Origin: JAFDZW01 sp964404255
GTDB lineage: Bacteria; Bacteroidota; Ignavibacteria; Palsa-1295
DNA: 64,000 bases
Assembly: GCA_964404255.1 (NCBI GenBank)
Contig: CAYOJJ010000001.1
Coordinates: 124,001 to 188,000, forward strand
Direction of reading: 5' to 3'
Below, piece after piece: positions 42,879 through 52,891 of this stretch. Below the pieces are notes generated by a model, which saw only the letters and a program-made list of their open reading frames with translations, did no database searches and had not been told where the DNA came from. Numbering within the stretch: the first letter of the stretch is position 1; every line of letters begins with the position of its first letter. The translations under genes were made by a program, and so were the position numbers.

Positions 42879-44933
42879 ATGAAACACGTCCTCATAGCTA
42901 TTATATATTTATTCCTTTGTATTGGAGCACCAAAAATGAAGGGTCAACAATTGGTTTGGAAGAACATTGGTTACTTCCCCGGCCGTATAGGGACTATATA
43001 TTTTATTGATGAGGATGTTGGTTTTGTAAGTGTATCAACAGTACCTAATGGGCAGATTACACCTTCCCTTTTTAGAACCACTGACGGTGGGTTACATTGG
43101 GCACAGGTATATGTTGAGACATTCTCTCAAGGGGGATATGGTATCCAAGACATTTTAATGATAGATAGGGACACCGGTTATACGTGCGGAGATAGTTGGT
43201 TAGGCCATTCGATTTGGAAAACTATTGATGGAGGTATTCACTGGAATTCTATCTCTTCTGACGCCCGTCTTTCCGTTGCCATTTGTAAAACAAAAGCAGG
43301 GCTTGTAGTCTCAGATTTTTTTACAGGAAACGTCAGATGTTCCACCGATGGGATTTCCTTTCATGACGTCTTTAAACCACCACTAAGCGATGCAGCATTA
43401 GGAATGAGATTCTCGGATGACTCTCATGGCGTACTAATGGCGAGCTACAGGGCTGGTAATCCTTGGTATACAACCAGCGATGGCGGGTTGACATGGGCTC
43501 CCACCACTGTATCCATGGAGTCATGGTCGGTGTACGGTCAGCAAGGCACTCCGAATTTTTTTGCGGCTCCGGAAGAATGGTCAAATGGCCCGGTAACTAC
43601 CACCTCTTCATTTTATCGCTCAACAGACTATGGGCATAACTGGAATATCGTGCACCATTTTGATACAAGAATAACTGGCGAAGTTACAGGCATCAATGAT
43701 CTGGTGTATGTACAAACTCACTATCCGTCAGGCCCCGGAAGTGGTATCTATCGATCGATTGATAGTGGAATTACTTGGACCTATCTTGGAGGGCCAAATC
43801 AATTCAGTGATACGCGATTTTCTATAATTCCTATTAGCTGCACACGAGCCGTTATTTTTGCCGCAGGCGATGATTATAGTGTTTATAAAGCGTACGAAGA
43901 TCTGACGGTAAGCCCGCAATATCATGACTTCAAGTATAAATTATTACAAACCTCTGCTTCAACTATGGATTTCGGTCCACTGCTCGTTTGTGCGGAGTTA
44001 GATACTTTCTTTTATTTGAAAAATACTGGTTGTGAAGCCACCACTATCTCTGGAATAACTCTTTCCGGTACGGGTTTTTTTGTTAAGGATACTTCTTTTA
44101 CTATTAACCCGGGTGACTCTCAACGAATAGCTATCCAGCTTATTGCTGATACCCTAGAAAAGAAAGTGAAAAATAAAGCTACTATCCATCTGCGTACTAA
44201 TGCGTCAATACCAATCCCTCCTATTTTTCTTTCGAGAGATATTCTATATCAAGAATCATACCCATTACACTTGGTTATTGATAATGCTTTTGCCAGAAAC
44301 CAAAAAGAGGTCAAAATCTCAATTATTGCCGATAGCCTTCCATCCAATCTTAAAGAACTTAGTACTACCCTTGAATTATCGAATTCTGATCTTTTGAGAT
44401 TCGATTCACTCCAAAGCAACAACTACATTCAGGTTAGAAATAATCAAATCTTTATTAGCAGAAAAGTGGCACCATCTTCCAATGATACGTTGGTTACCAT
44501 GTTTTACAAAGTTTTTCTCACCACCGATAGTATTACTACATTGAGATTATCAAATACTCATTTTGGGCCCCCTTCAATTTCCGATCAAGGATGCTCGAAA
44601 AATATTTCTAAAATAGATACATTCAACTTTCTATTCTCCTGTGCCGAACCGACCATCGCCTCACTGTTAAGAACAAAAAAGCCGGTTTTATCTTACATTC
44701 AACCAAACCCATCTCATTCGAAAATCTCCGTTACGATAACAACTCTTTCCAAGACTGAAGCCTGCATTTCCATCTTCGATCTATTCGGCAGATGTATTAG
44801 CAATAAAGTTGTAGTGTTAGATCATGGCAGAACGGAACTTCCGATCGATATCAGCTCCTATCCTTCCGGAATATATTCGCTCAGAGTTACAACTCCTGCT
44901 GAGGAAGCTGTCTCGACGTTTATCAAAGAGTAG
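42879..44933 (+). CDS. T9SS-exported repeat protein, propeller-like head plus one Ig-like repeat (copy 1)
   Basis: A 684-aa protein. ATG 42879 (MKHVLIAIIYLFLC) begins a signal peptide ending KMKG|QQLVW; the frame reaches back to a TTG at 42852. Residues of about 20-350 form a beta-propeller related to YCF48/sialidase repeats (SLFRTTDGGLHW, SIWKTIDGGIHW, WYTTSDGGLTW). One Ig-like repeat (about 352-465) has the Cys pair spaced as in its paralogues. A cohesin-like region (LHLVIDNAFARNQKEVK) and a T9SS type A sorting domain (IQPNPSHSKISVTITT) complete it. Base composition is visibly more AT-rich than copies 2 and 3. Confidence 0.85.
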   Translation: MKHVLIAIIYLFLCIGAPKMKGQQLVWKNIGYFPGRIGTIYFIDEDVGFVSVSTVPNGQITPSLFRTTDGGLHWAQVYVETFSQGGYGIQDILMIDRDTGYTCGDSWLGHSIWKTIDGGIHWNSISSDARLSVAICKTKAGLVVSDFFTGNVRCSTDGISFHDVFKPPLSDAALGMRFSDDSHGVLMASYRAGNPWYTTSDGGLTWAPTTVSMESWSVYGQQGTPNFFAAPEEWSNGPVTTTSSFYRSTDYGHNWNIVHHFDTRITGEVTGINDLVYVQTHYPSGPGSGIYRSIDSGITWTYLGGPNQFSDTRFSIIPISCTRAVIFAAGDDYSVYKAYEDLTVSPQYHDFKYKLLQTSASTMDFGPLLVCAELDTFFYLKNTGCEATTISGITLSGTGFFVKDTSFTINPGDSQRIAIQLIADTLEKKVKNKATIHLRTNASIPIPPIFLSRDILYQESYPLHLVIDNAFARNQKEVKISIIADSLPSNLKELSTTLELSNSDLLRFDSLQSNNYIQVRNNQIFISRKVAPSSNDTLVTMFYKVFLTTDSITTLRLSNTHFGPPSISDQGCSKNISKIDTFNFLFSCAEPTIASLLRTKKPVLSYIQPNPSHSKISVTITTLSKTEACISIFDLFGRCISNKVVVLDHGRTELPIDISSYPSGIYSLRVTTPAEEAVSTFIKE

Positions 44934-45022
44934 CAGTGCCTGCAATTGCTTGTACGATCGGTTTTCTTAGGAACGGCTATTTGAAAAATGCTGTACTATG
45001 AGAGCATTGTAGCCTATACCCT

Positions 45023-48000
45023 ATGAGCCGGACCATCGTTTTTTTGAGCTTTGTGCTCTGGAGTTTCTATGCCCTGAGTCTTCCCGCCCAGCCTCTGACC
45101 TGGACGAATGTTTCCACATTTAATGGTAGGATCGGGACGGTTTACTTTTTGGATGAAGATACCGGTTTTGTGAGTGTAGCTGCTGTACCGGGTGGTAGTA
45201 CATCACCTAAGTTGCTTAAAACTACCGATGGCGGCCAAATCTGGAATGCCGCCATTCTTGAAGATTTTACCGGCGATCAGGGTATTCAGGATATTATTAT
45301 GCTCGATCGCTTACATGGCTATGCCTGTGGCGGCGCTGGCACTACCTCTGTCTGGCAGACACAGGATGGAGGATTAACCTGGCAATCGATAGTAAAAGAA
45401 TCGAAGTTCGCCGTTTCTATCCGCAAAACAGCGGCCGGTATTCTACTGACCAATTTTTACGGTGCGGATATAGAAGCCGCTTTCGATGGAGCTACTTTCA
45501 ATAGTATCTTTTCTAATCCCTCACCCGATTCTTTTCTGGGGATGGATTTCACGGATGCGCTTCATGGAGTGGCAGTAGGTAGTTACCGCACCAAAGCTCC
45601 CTGGTATTATACCGAAGATGGAGGAAAGACCTGGAATCCGACTTCCGTCAATATGGAATCATGGTCGATCTATGGACAGCCGAATTCAAACAACTTTTTC
45701 GCAGTCCCGGAAGAATGGACCAGTACTACTGATCCTGAACCCTCCTCCTGTTACCGTTCGACTGATCTCGGAAAAACCTGGAATACGATTTCCCATTTTA
45801 AGCAACGGATGAATGGTACTGTAATCGGTATTAAAGATATTCTTTATACTCAAACGTACCAAGCCTATAGTCAAACCGGCGGTCTCTTTCGCTCTCTCGA
45901 TAGCGGCATAACCTGGGTGCCAATCGGCGGACCTAATAACTTCAACGATACCCGTTTTTCAATAATACCGAAGAATTGCAGCACGGCCGTGCTGTACGTC
46001 GGAGGCGACGATCATATCTTATATAAAGCGTACGAAGATCTATCCATTAGTAAAGAACCGGGATTAAAATTACTTTCTACTTCTACCGGCATGATCAATC
46101 TTGGGTTACTTTCTTATTGCAAAGAGATCGATACCGCTCTTACCTTATCTAATACCGGCTGCAGTCCATTACATATTTTTAGTATCTCGGGCAGCGGCAC
46201 CGGTTTTACCGTCCAGGATACTTCCTGTATTCTTGCTCCGGGAGCTTCTATACAAGTAGCTATTCATTCTCATGCCGATACTACCGGAGGACAAAAACGA
46301 AATTTCGGGAGCATCTCCGTCTTTTCCGATGCCGATGTGGCCGTACCTCCGTTCTCTTTTTATCGTACAATTGTTTATCCACATGCTTATAGTACTTCTG
46401 TGTCCTCGCTAATCTTCGATACGATCAGCTACTGTTCGGAGCGCGATACCTCGTTCTGGATCAAAAGTATCGGGTGCGATACATTGCATATTTATCATAT
46501 CAGCTCGACTGCAGGAATTAGAGTACCCGATACCAGCCTTGCGTTACCGCCGGGAGATTCTATTAACATCACCGTTCGCACTCTCGCCGATACAACAAAT
46601 GGCCAAACCGTAAATAGCGGTTCTATTACTATCTCCGCAGATGAAGGGGTTATTCAAACGCCGATCAGTTTTTCACGAATTATCCTTTATCCTCATGTCG
46701 GTTTTATCTCCACCGACCCGATAGTATTCGCCTCCTCTTCGTATTGTACTCCTGAAGATTCTGTGCTTATTATTAGAAGCACGGGTTGTGATACGCTGCA
46801 TATCACTCATATTGTTTCCGATGCCGGGGTGATTATTTCAGATACCATGCTTGCCATAGCGCCCGGCGATTCAGCCCGCATACCTCTTCATGTAATTGCC
46901 GATACTACCGGACATACTGCGATAAACCAGGGAGTCATAACCATTACCTCCGATGCTACGCCCTCGCTGAGCACTCCTTCTTTTTTCCATCCTATCGCCT
47001 ATCCCCAGCCGTACACTATTTCAAGTTCGTCCATTAACTTTGGCTCGCCGGGTCCCTGTTCGGAAACCGATACGACTATTAGGATCAGAAGTATTGGTTG
47101 CGATACACTTCATATCCAGCACATTACGGTAGGTGCAGGCTTCTGGGTGGACGATACTACTCTTACCCTTATCCCTGGAGATTTTGCTGATATCGTTATT
47201 CATACGAAGCGGGATACGTCTTCGCATCCAACGACCAATGCGGCCTTTGTTTCCTTTACATCCAATCCTCCGATCTCTGGGATCAACCTTAGGCGTACCG
47301 TCACTTATTCGCAGGGACCGCTGCTATCGAAGCAAGTCTTTGATTTCGGTACATCGTCGTTGTGTACGGATAAAGATACTACCCTGTTCATCAGTAATTT
47401 TGGATGCGATACGTTACATATCACCGGTATAAAAGCAAGTGGAGGCGGATTTAGTGTTCATGATACTGCCTTTGCTATTGCGCCGGGAGAATCGAACTGG
47501 ATCTCTATTTACAGCAGTCCCGATACCACAGGACATCCGAATAGCAATATGGGCACTGTTACTATTTCCGCCGACGCACCGATACCACCGGTCTTACTAA
47601 CTCGTGGCATTCTTTATCCAACGGAATATACCATTCACCTTGTCCTCGGGGTGCCCTCCGGTAAGAATCAAACGGAGGTACCGGTGTATATTATTGCCGA
47701 TAGTCTTCCTTCCGATGTGACAAGAATTGAAGCCAGAGTACATATCGGAGATACCAACCTGCTTTCGCTTATAGATATTCGGTCTTTGAATTCAGTAAGT
47801 ATAGAGGGGGATAGTGTTGTTATAATCGGCCTACCGGTGATAAATGCAAACGATACCCTCGTTACTTTCATTTATAGGACATTTTTTACTGACAATATTA
47901 CTACTTCTATTTCTCTCTCGGATATAAGCTATTATCATGCTGCTACAACCTTGCCGTGTGATGCCATTGTAACCGGCAGCAGTGTTCTTACTTATGATTT

Positions 48001-48304
48001 TATTTATTCTTGCGGAGAACCGACCCTGTTGCAATTATTGCATGGCGATCCTATCATAATAAGCTCTATAACACCAAACCCCACCCAGCATGAAATAGAA
48101 ATGATTATTAATAGTCCCATAACTTCAGGAGCCTATCTGAATATCTACGATCTCCTTGGCCACCGGGCATCAACCGTACCCGCACAATTAGCCAAAGGCA
48201 AGAATATTCTTCGTCTTCCAGTGATAGCGCTATCTCCCGGAACATATTCGGTAGTGATACAAGCTGGAAATTTAAAAACAAGCGGGATCTTCATTAAAGA
48301 ATAG
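45023..48304 (+). CDS. T9SS-exported repeat protein, propeller-like head plus five Ig-like repeats (copy 2)
   Basis: A 1093-aa protein with signal peptide ending SLPA|QPLTW. The head matches copy 1 (KTTDGGQIWNA, WYYTEDGGKTWNPT). It carries five repeats of about 100 residues, each with a Cys near the start and a GC(D)TLHI strand 14 residues later, for example YCSERDTSFWIKSIGCDTLH and YCTPEDSVLIIRSTGCDTLH. The paired cysteines are likely disulfides. Then follow a cohesin-like region (VPVYIIADSLPSDVTRIEAR) and a T9SS sorting domain (SITPNPTQHEIEMIINS). An extended, stiff surface stalk is the likely shape. Confidence 0.88.
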   Translation: MSRTIVFLSFVLWSFYALSLPAQPLTWTNVSTFNGRIGTVYFLDEDTGFVSVAAVPGGSTSPKLLKTTDGGQIWNAAILEDFTGDQGIQDIIMLDRLHGYACGGAGTTSVWQTQDGGLTWQSIVKESKFAVSIRKTAAGILLTNFYGADIEAAFDGATFNSIFSNPSPDSFLGMDFTDALHGVAVGSYRTKAPWYYTEDGGKTWNPTSVNMESWSIYGQPNSNNFFAVPEEWTSTTDPEPSSCYRSTDLGKTWNTISHFKQRMNGTVIGIKDILYTQTYQAYSQTGGLFRSLDSGITWVPIGGPNNFNDTRFSIIPKNCSTAVLYVGGDDHILYKAYEDLSISKEPGLKLLSTSTGMINLGLLSYCKEIDTALTLSNTGCSPLHIFSISGSGTGFTVQDTSCILAPGASIQVAIHSHADTTGGQKRNFGSISVFSDADVAVPPFSFYRTIVYPHAYSTSVSSLIFDTISYCSERDTSFWIKSIGCDTLHIYHISSTAGIRVPDTSLALPPGDSINITVRTLADTTNGQTVNSGSITISADEGVIQTPISFSRIILYPHVGFISTDPIVFASSSYCTPEDSVLIIRSTGCDTLHITHIVSDAGVIISDTMLAIAPGDSARIPLHVIADTTGHTAINQGVITITSDATPSLSTPSFFHPIAYPQPYTISSSSINFGSPGPCSETDTTIRIRSIGCDTLHIQHITVGAGFWVDDTTLTLIPGDFADIVIHTKRDTSSHPTTNAAFVSFTSNPPISGINLRRTVTYSQGPLLSKQVFDFGTSSLCTDKDTTLFISNFGCDTLHITGIKASGGGFSVHDTAFAIAPGESNWISIYSSPDTTGHPNSNMGTVTISADAPIPPVLLTRGILYPTEYTIHLVLGVPSGKNQTEVPVYIIADSLPSDVTRIEARVHIGDTNLLSLIDIRSLNSVSIEGDSVVIIGLPVINANDTLVTFIYRTFFTDNITTSISLSDISYYHAATTLPCDAIVTGSSVLTYDFIYSCGEPTLLQLLHGDPIIISSITPNPTQHEIEMIINSPITSGAYLNIYDLLGHRASTVPAQLAKGKNILRLPVIALSPGTYSVVIQAGNLKTSGIFIKE

Positions 48305-48314
48305 AGCTCTCCTG

Positions 48315-48349
48315 GCGGTGGTTGCGTTCTTTTTTCAGGAACGCCACCG
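48315..48349 (+). other. Hairpin between copies 2 and 3 of the repeat protein genes
   Basis: CGGTG and GCGTTC (48316-48320 and 48324-48329) pair with GAACGC and CACCG (48339-48344 and 48345-48349), with a 3-base bulge and a T-rich loop. No T run follows, so it is not a classical terminator. Just downstream AAAATGCTGTA (from about 48352) also occurs upstream of copy 2 (from about 44984). Confidence 0.5.
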
Positions 48350-48395
48350 TGTAAAATGCTGTAGTTTCATCGTTGGTGTAATGGTGAAGTATAGC

Positions 48396-51300
48396 ATGAA
48401 ACACCGGATACTGTTCGTCGTCTCACTGGTTCTCGTTCTCAGCTATGGCTCGGACCTCTTCGCCCAGTTGAACTGGAAAAAGATCGGCTCCTTTCCCGGT
48501 CGTATTGCAACAACCTATTTCATTGATGAAAATAACGGCTTTGTAAGCGTAGCAACCGTACCGAACGGTACTATTTCTCCGCATTTATACCGAACCACCG
48601 ATGGCGGAACAACCTGGGATCAGGTCTATGTGCAGGCTTTGAGCGGCGGCTATGGAATAGAGGATATTCTCATGATCGATAAATTTACCGGTTATGCCTG
48701 CGGTAACAGTGAAGGAGGATATTCGATCTGGAAAACGACCGATGGAGGATTTCAATGGAATACCGCTTCGAATAACGATGGCCGCTTAGCCGTAGCTATC
48801 AGGAAAACCAAAGCCGGTATTCTGGTCTCTAATTTCTATAATAATACCTTAGAGCAAAGCGATGGGAATGACTTTCAGGATATCTTTAGCCCGCCGGTAA
48901 GCGATGTCCTGCTGGGGATGGATTTTTCCGACGATCTGCATGGCGTCCTGATCGCCAGTTACCGGGCCGGTAATCCCTGGTATGTAACAAGCGATGGAGG
49001 CTATACCTGGTCGCCGACCTCGGTAAGTATGGAATCATGGTCGGTATATGGCCAAAAATATTCTTCTAATTTTTTTGCTGCCCCCGAAGAATGGTCTAAT
49101 GGCCCTTCCACAACCACTTCGTCCGTGTATCGATCGACCGATTACGGCCGTACGTGGGATATCGTCTATCACTTTCCGGTACGCATGACCGGCAGCATTG
49201 CCGGTATCGGTGATATTCTTTATACCCAAACATTCACTGCCTCTGCAACGACGAAAGGGCTTTATCGCTCTATCGATAGCGGAAAGACCTGGGTAAATAT
49301 CGGCGGCCCTTCTCAGGAAAGCGATACCCGCCTTTTTGTGCTTCCCATCTCTTGTTCTAAAGCAGCTATTTATGCGGGAGGTACGGACTTTAGTTTGTAT
49401 AAAGCCTATGAGAATCTTTCTATCAGTCATGATCCGAACGCGGGCAATCTAAAACTACTTTCTACTGCTGAAAAAAGTATTGACTTCGGTCCCCAGCCGG
49501 CCTGTACCGATGAGGATACCATTATCTATATTCAGAACCCGGGGTGTGGCCCGGTAGTGGTCTCGGGGATAACCCTTTCCGGCTCCGGCTTCAGCGTTAC
49601 CGATACTTCATTCACGTTATTGCCGGGCCAATCGCAAGGTATCGTTATTCATACAAAGACCGATACAACGGGGCATCAAAAAATTAATACCGGGGCCCTT
49701 ATCGTTGCCTCCGATGCCGCAATCCCGCTTGCCCCTATCCCGCTTTCCAGGGTAATTGTTTATACCCATGCCTATGCTGTTTCCGATAGTGTGATCGATC
49801 TCGGGACACTGCGTTATTGCTCCCTGCACGATACATCGCTGCTTATAAAAAGTATTGGCTGCGATACGCTTCATATTTTTAGTCTTTCTTCTTCTACCGG
49901 GATACAGGTACACGATACCTCCCTTGCCCTGCTGCCCGGGGATTCGCTTCGGGTCACGCTCCATCCCAACCCCGATACAACGACACATGATACTATTGTT
50001 ACGGGGACTATTACTATCTCATCCGATGCCGATGGCCAGAATCTGCCGATCCGATTCAAAGCAACGATCGTCTATCCTCATGCGTATAGCCTTTCCAGTA
50101 CCACCTTACACTTCGGAACAATACCATATTGTTCCGAGCAGGGGACTTCAATCCTGTTACGGAGTACCGGTTGCGATACTTTGCATATCCATAAGATACT
50201 CTCAAGCCCGGGCCTTGTTGTAAAAGATACCGAACTCATACTGCCGCCGGGAGATTCGGTAGTGATACCCGTCTATACCAAGGCCGATACTACCAATCAG
50301 CGAACGGATAATAGCGGCGCCATCACTATTATTTCCGATGCATCGATCGCGTTTTCACCGATCTTATTCGATCGTGGGATATCCTACCCACCGAACTATA
50401 CTCTCTCGAACAGTCTGATAAATTTTGGGAATATTCCCCCTTGCTTAGAACACGATACAACGATCGTGCTTAAAAGCACGGGGTGCGACACGCTACGTAT
50501 TCATAGCATAACGGCCGGTAGTGGTTTCGATGTGCGCGATACGAGCTTATCGCTACTACCGGGGGATTCACTTACTATTACTATCCATACTCATGAGGAT
50601 ACGACCGGGCACGTACCGGCGAATACCGGCGCGCTGACAATCTCTTCGGATCCCCAGATAACTCCGATCGGTCTTTCACGGCAGCTTTCTTATACTAATG
50701 GTATTACTGTATCGGAAGGAGTACTTAATTTTGGAGCTTCGTCGCTATGCTTGCAATATGATACAACCTTCGTCCTAAAAAATGACGGCTGCTCTGTTCT
50801 GCACATTTCCGGTATCGAAGTGACGGGCATTGGTTTTCAGGTGAAAGATACTTCCTGCTCTATTCTTCCCGGAGATTCATTGAAGATCACGGTTCACGCT
50901 GCTGCCGATACCTTGGGACATCCTTTGAGCAATACCGGATCTGTTATCATTAATTCGGATGCTCCTACCACTATTGCGGCAGTTCTGCTAAGCCATGCTA
51001 TCATATATCCGAAAGAATATAGTATTCGCATTGTGCTCGATACAGCCGCCGGTAAAAACCAAAGCGAAGCTTCCATTTATTTGATCGCCGATAGCTTGCC
51101 ACCCGGTTTGAATAGAATCGATGCGCTACTCACGATAGGAGATACCGATCTGCTGAGTTACATCGGTTCAATAAGCAAAAATAGTATTACGATCACCGGT
51201 GCTGCCATTACTATTACCGGCTCGCCGATCGTTACCGATAACGATACACTGGTGAGAATACGATATACCACGTATGTGACAAAAGATTCGTCCACTACTA

Positions 51301-51698
51301 TCGTGCTGAGCGGCGTTGTATTCAATTCCGGCGATCCGGCTTTCAAGTGTAAAGCAATAGCACCGGAAAGTACCGATGGCAAAACCTATGATCTAATCTA
51401 CTCCTGCGGCGAACCGATGCTCTTTAAATTGCTGCACGGAGAACCGATCGTTATCTCATCGATAACCCCGAACCCGACTCAGCACGACATTACAGTAAAA
51501 GTAAAAAGTCTGGAAGCTATCGATGGTACACTTCTGCTCTTCAATCTGCTTGGCAATACATTGATGGAAGAACCGATCCATCTTCATAGCGGCACGAATG
51601 ATCTTCCTATCACCATCGAAAATTATCCCCGCGGAATGTATTCGGTTATCGTGCGCACACCGCTATCAAAAACAAATGGCACGTTCATCAAAGAATGA
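48396..51698 (+). CDS. T9SS-exported repeat protein, propeller-like head plus five Ig-like repeats (copy 3)
   Basis: An 1100-aa protein. The frame starts at a GTG (48318) inside the upstream hairpin; MKHRILFVVSLVLVLSYGSD at 48396 gives a signal peptide ending DLFA|QLNWK, so that start is chosen. Head repeats: YRTTDGGTTWDQVY, SIWKTTDGGFQW, WYVTSDGGYTWSPT. Five Ig-like repeats follow, each with the paired Cys (for example YCSEQGTSILLRSTGCDTLH), then a cohesin-like region and a T9SS sorting domain (SITPNPTQHDITVKVKS). It shares the order and number of repeats with copy 2. The last codons form the loop side of the gltA terminator. Confidence 0.88.
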   Translation: MKHRILFVVSLVLVLSYGSDLFAQLNWKKIGSFPGRIATTYFIDENNGFVSVATVPNGTISPHLYRTTDGGTTWDQVYVQALSGGYGIEDILMIDKFTGYACGNSEGGYSIWKTTDGGFQWNTASNNDGRLAVAIRKTKAGILVSNFYNNTLEQSDGNDFQDIFSPPVSDVLLGMDFSDDLHGVLIASYRAGNPWYVTSDGGYTWSPTSVSMESWSVYGQKYSSNFFAAPEEWSNGPSTTTSSVYRSTDYGRTWDIVYHFPVRMTGSIAGIGDILYTQTFTASATTKGLYRSIDSGKTWVNIGGPSQESDTRLFVLPISCSKAAIYAGGTDFSLYKAYENLSISHDPNAGNLKLLSTAEKSIDFGPQPACTDEDTIIYIQNPGCGPVVVSGITLSGSGFSVTDTSFTLLPGQSQGIVIHTKTDTTGHQKINTGALIVASDAAIPLAPIPLSRVIVYTHAYAVSDSVIDLGTLRYCSLHDTSLLIKSIGCDTLHIFSLSSSTGIQVHDTSLALLPGDSLRVTLHPNPDTTTHDTIVTGTITISSDADGQNLPIRFKATIVYPHAYSLSSTTLHFGTIPYCSEQGTSILLRSTGCDTLHIHKILSSPGLVVKDTELILPPGDSVVIPVYTKADTTNQRTDNSGAITIISDASIAFSPILFDRGISYPPNYTLSNSLINFGNIPPCLEHDTTIVLKSTGCDTLRIHSITAGSGFDVRDTSLSLLPGDSLTITIHTHEDTTGHVPANTGALTISSDPQITPIGLSRQLSYTNGITVSEGVLNFGASSLCLQYDTTFVLKNDGCSVLHISGIEVTGIGFQVKDTSCSILPGDSLKITVHAAADTLGHPLSNTGSVIINSDAPTTIAAVLLSHAIIYPKEYSIRIVLDTAAGKNQSEASIYLIADSLPPGLNRIDALLTIGDTDLLSYIGSISKNSITITGAAITITGSPIVTDNDTLVRIRYTTYVTKDSSTTIVLSGVVFNSGDPAFKCKAIAPESTDGKTYDLIYSCGEPMLFKLLHGEPIVISSITPNPTQHDITVKVKSLEAIDGTLLLFNLLGNTLMEEPIHLHSGTNDLPITIENYPRGMYSVIVRTPLSKTNGTFIKE

Positions 51699-51708
51699 AC
51701 GTGCCATT
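51675..51708 (-). terminator. Terminator of gltA embedded in the end of the convergent gene
   Basis: A 14-bp perfect stem (AATGGCACGTTCAT at 51675-51688, complement at 51695-51708), 6-base loop. On the minus strand it is followed by TTGTTTTTG, fitting termination of citrate synthase. The plus-strand gene's stop codon (51696-51698) lies inside the right arm. Confidence 0.8.
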
Positions 51709-51730
51709 GAAGCAGCTACAAAAATTATTC

Positions 51731-52891
51731 TTAGCGCTCGCTGACGGGTTTCCAGGCCTGATCGACCGGACCGGTATAATCGGCAGCCGGACGAATGATG
51801 CGGTTATTGGAATACTGCTCGAGTGCATGAGCAACCCAACCAGCAACGCGGCTCATTGCGAAGATCGGCGTATAGAGATCGAGCGGAATACCCATTAAAT
51901 AATACGTACTGGCCGAATAGAAATCGACATTCGGATAGAGCTTCTTCTCCTTTAAGATCAGCTCTTCGATATCGTGCGACATCTGGTACCACTGTTTCTC
52001 TCCGGTACGTTCGCCCATTTCTTCGCTGAAACGGCGCAGATGCGTTGCGCGCGGATCTTCGGTACGATAGACACGATGGCCGAAGCCCATTACCTTCTCT
52101 TTACGCGCCAGCGCATCGATGACCCATTCACGCGCGCGCGACGGATCGCTGATCTTCAGAAGCATTCTCATTACCTGCTCATTAGCGCCGCCATGTAACG
52201 GGCCTTTAAGAGCACCAATAGCGCCGGTCACGGCAGAATAAAGATCGGAAAGCGTCGAAGCAATTACACGGCAGGTAAAGGTTGAAGCATTGAACTCATG
52301 ATCGGCATGAAGCGTCAGCGCAGCATCGAACATTTTTACGATACGCTCATCCTGCTCTTTACCGAGCAGCATGGCGAGAAAGTTCGCTGCATGGCCGAGG
52401 TTAGGATTTGTTTGCGGTACCGGGCGGCCGTTGCGGTGAGCATCGTAGTAGGCAACGATCAACGGAAGCTGGGCAAAAAGCTTAATGCCCTTCTCGATAT
52501 TTGCTTCTTTCGAACCGTCTTCGGAAGCCGGATCGTAGTAAGCAAGTTCGCTCGTCATCGTACGAAGAATGGCCATCGGATGAACATTCTTCGGCGAAGC
52601 AGCAATTTTATCTTTTATCGCTTTCGGCAGTTCGCGCGCAGCAACGAGCTTCTTCGAAAATCCTTCAAGCTCCGAAGCATTCGGTAGAACACCATTGAGC
52701 AGCAAGTATGCTGTTTCTTCAAAGCTACCCTTTACAAGATCATGAATGTCATAACCATAATAGGCCAGAATACCGCGCTTGCCATCGAGAAAGCATATAT
52801 TACTGGTACCGGCAATAATATCTTCGAGTCCGGCTTTTTGTGGGGCGACCTTGGCGCCGTTTGCAGTGGTGGTTGTCGGTTCGCTCGACAT
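51731..52891 (-). CDS. gltA: Citrate synthase
   Basis: A 386-aa enzyme condensing oxaloacetate and acetyl-CoA, entry step of the TCA cycle. Catalytic blocks: GPLHGGANEQVMRML (His), GFGHRVYRTEDPRATHL (His), and VDFYSASTYYLMGIPLDLYT leading to the Asp/Arg region AMSRVAGWVAHALEQYSNNR. The length fits the short dimeric prokaryotic type. A good SD (AAGGAG) lies 7 bases before the ATG, unusual here, suggesting strong translation. The 3' terminator overlaps the neighbouring convergent gene. Confidence 0.97.
   Translation of the reverse strand: MSSEPTTTTANGAKVAPQKAGLEDIIAGTSNICFLDGKRGILAYYGYDIHDLVKGSFEETAYLLLNGVLPNASELEGFSKKLVAARELPKAIKDKIAASPKNVHPMAILRTMTSELAYYDPASEDGSKEANIEKGIKLFAQLPLIVAYYDAHRNGRPVPQTNPNLGHAANFLAMLLGKEQDERIVKMFDAALTLHADHEFNASTFTCRVIASTLSDLYSAVTGAIGALKGPLHGGANEQVMRMLLKISDPSRAREWVIDALARKEKVMGFGHRVYRTEDPRATHLRRFSEEMGERTGEKQWYQMSHDIEELILKEKKLYPNVDFYSASTYYLMGIPLDLYTPIFAMSRVAGWVAHALEQYSNNRIIRPAADYTGPVDQAWKPVSER

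Noticed and set aside
46000..51000. Regular repeats that might suggest a CRISPR array or DNA satellite
   Set aside because: Spacing is about 300 bases, the units differ at synonymous sites, and each encodes an Ig-like domain.
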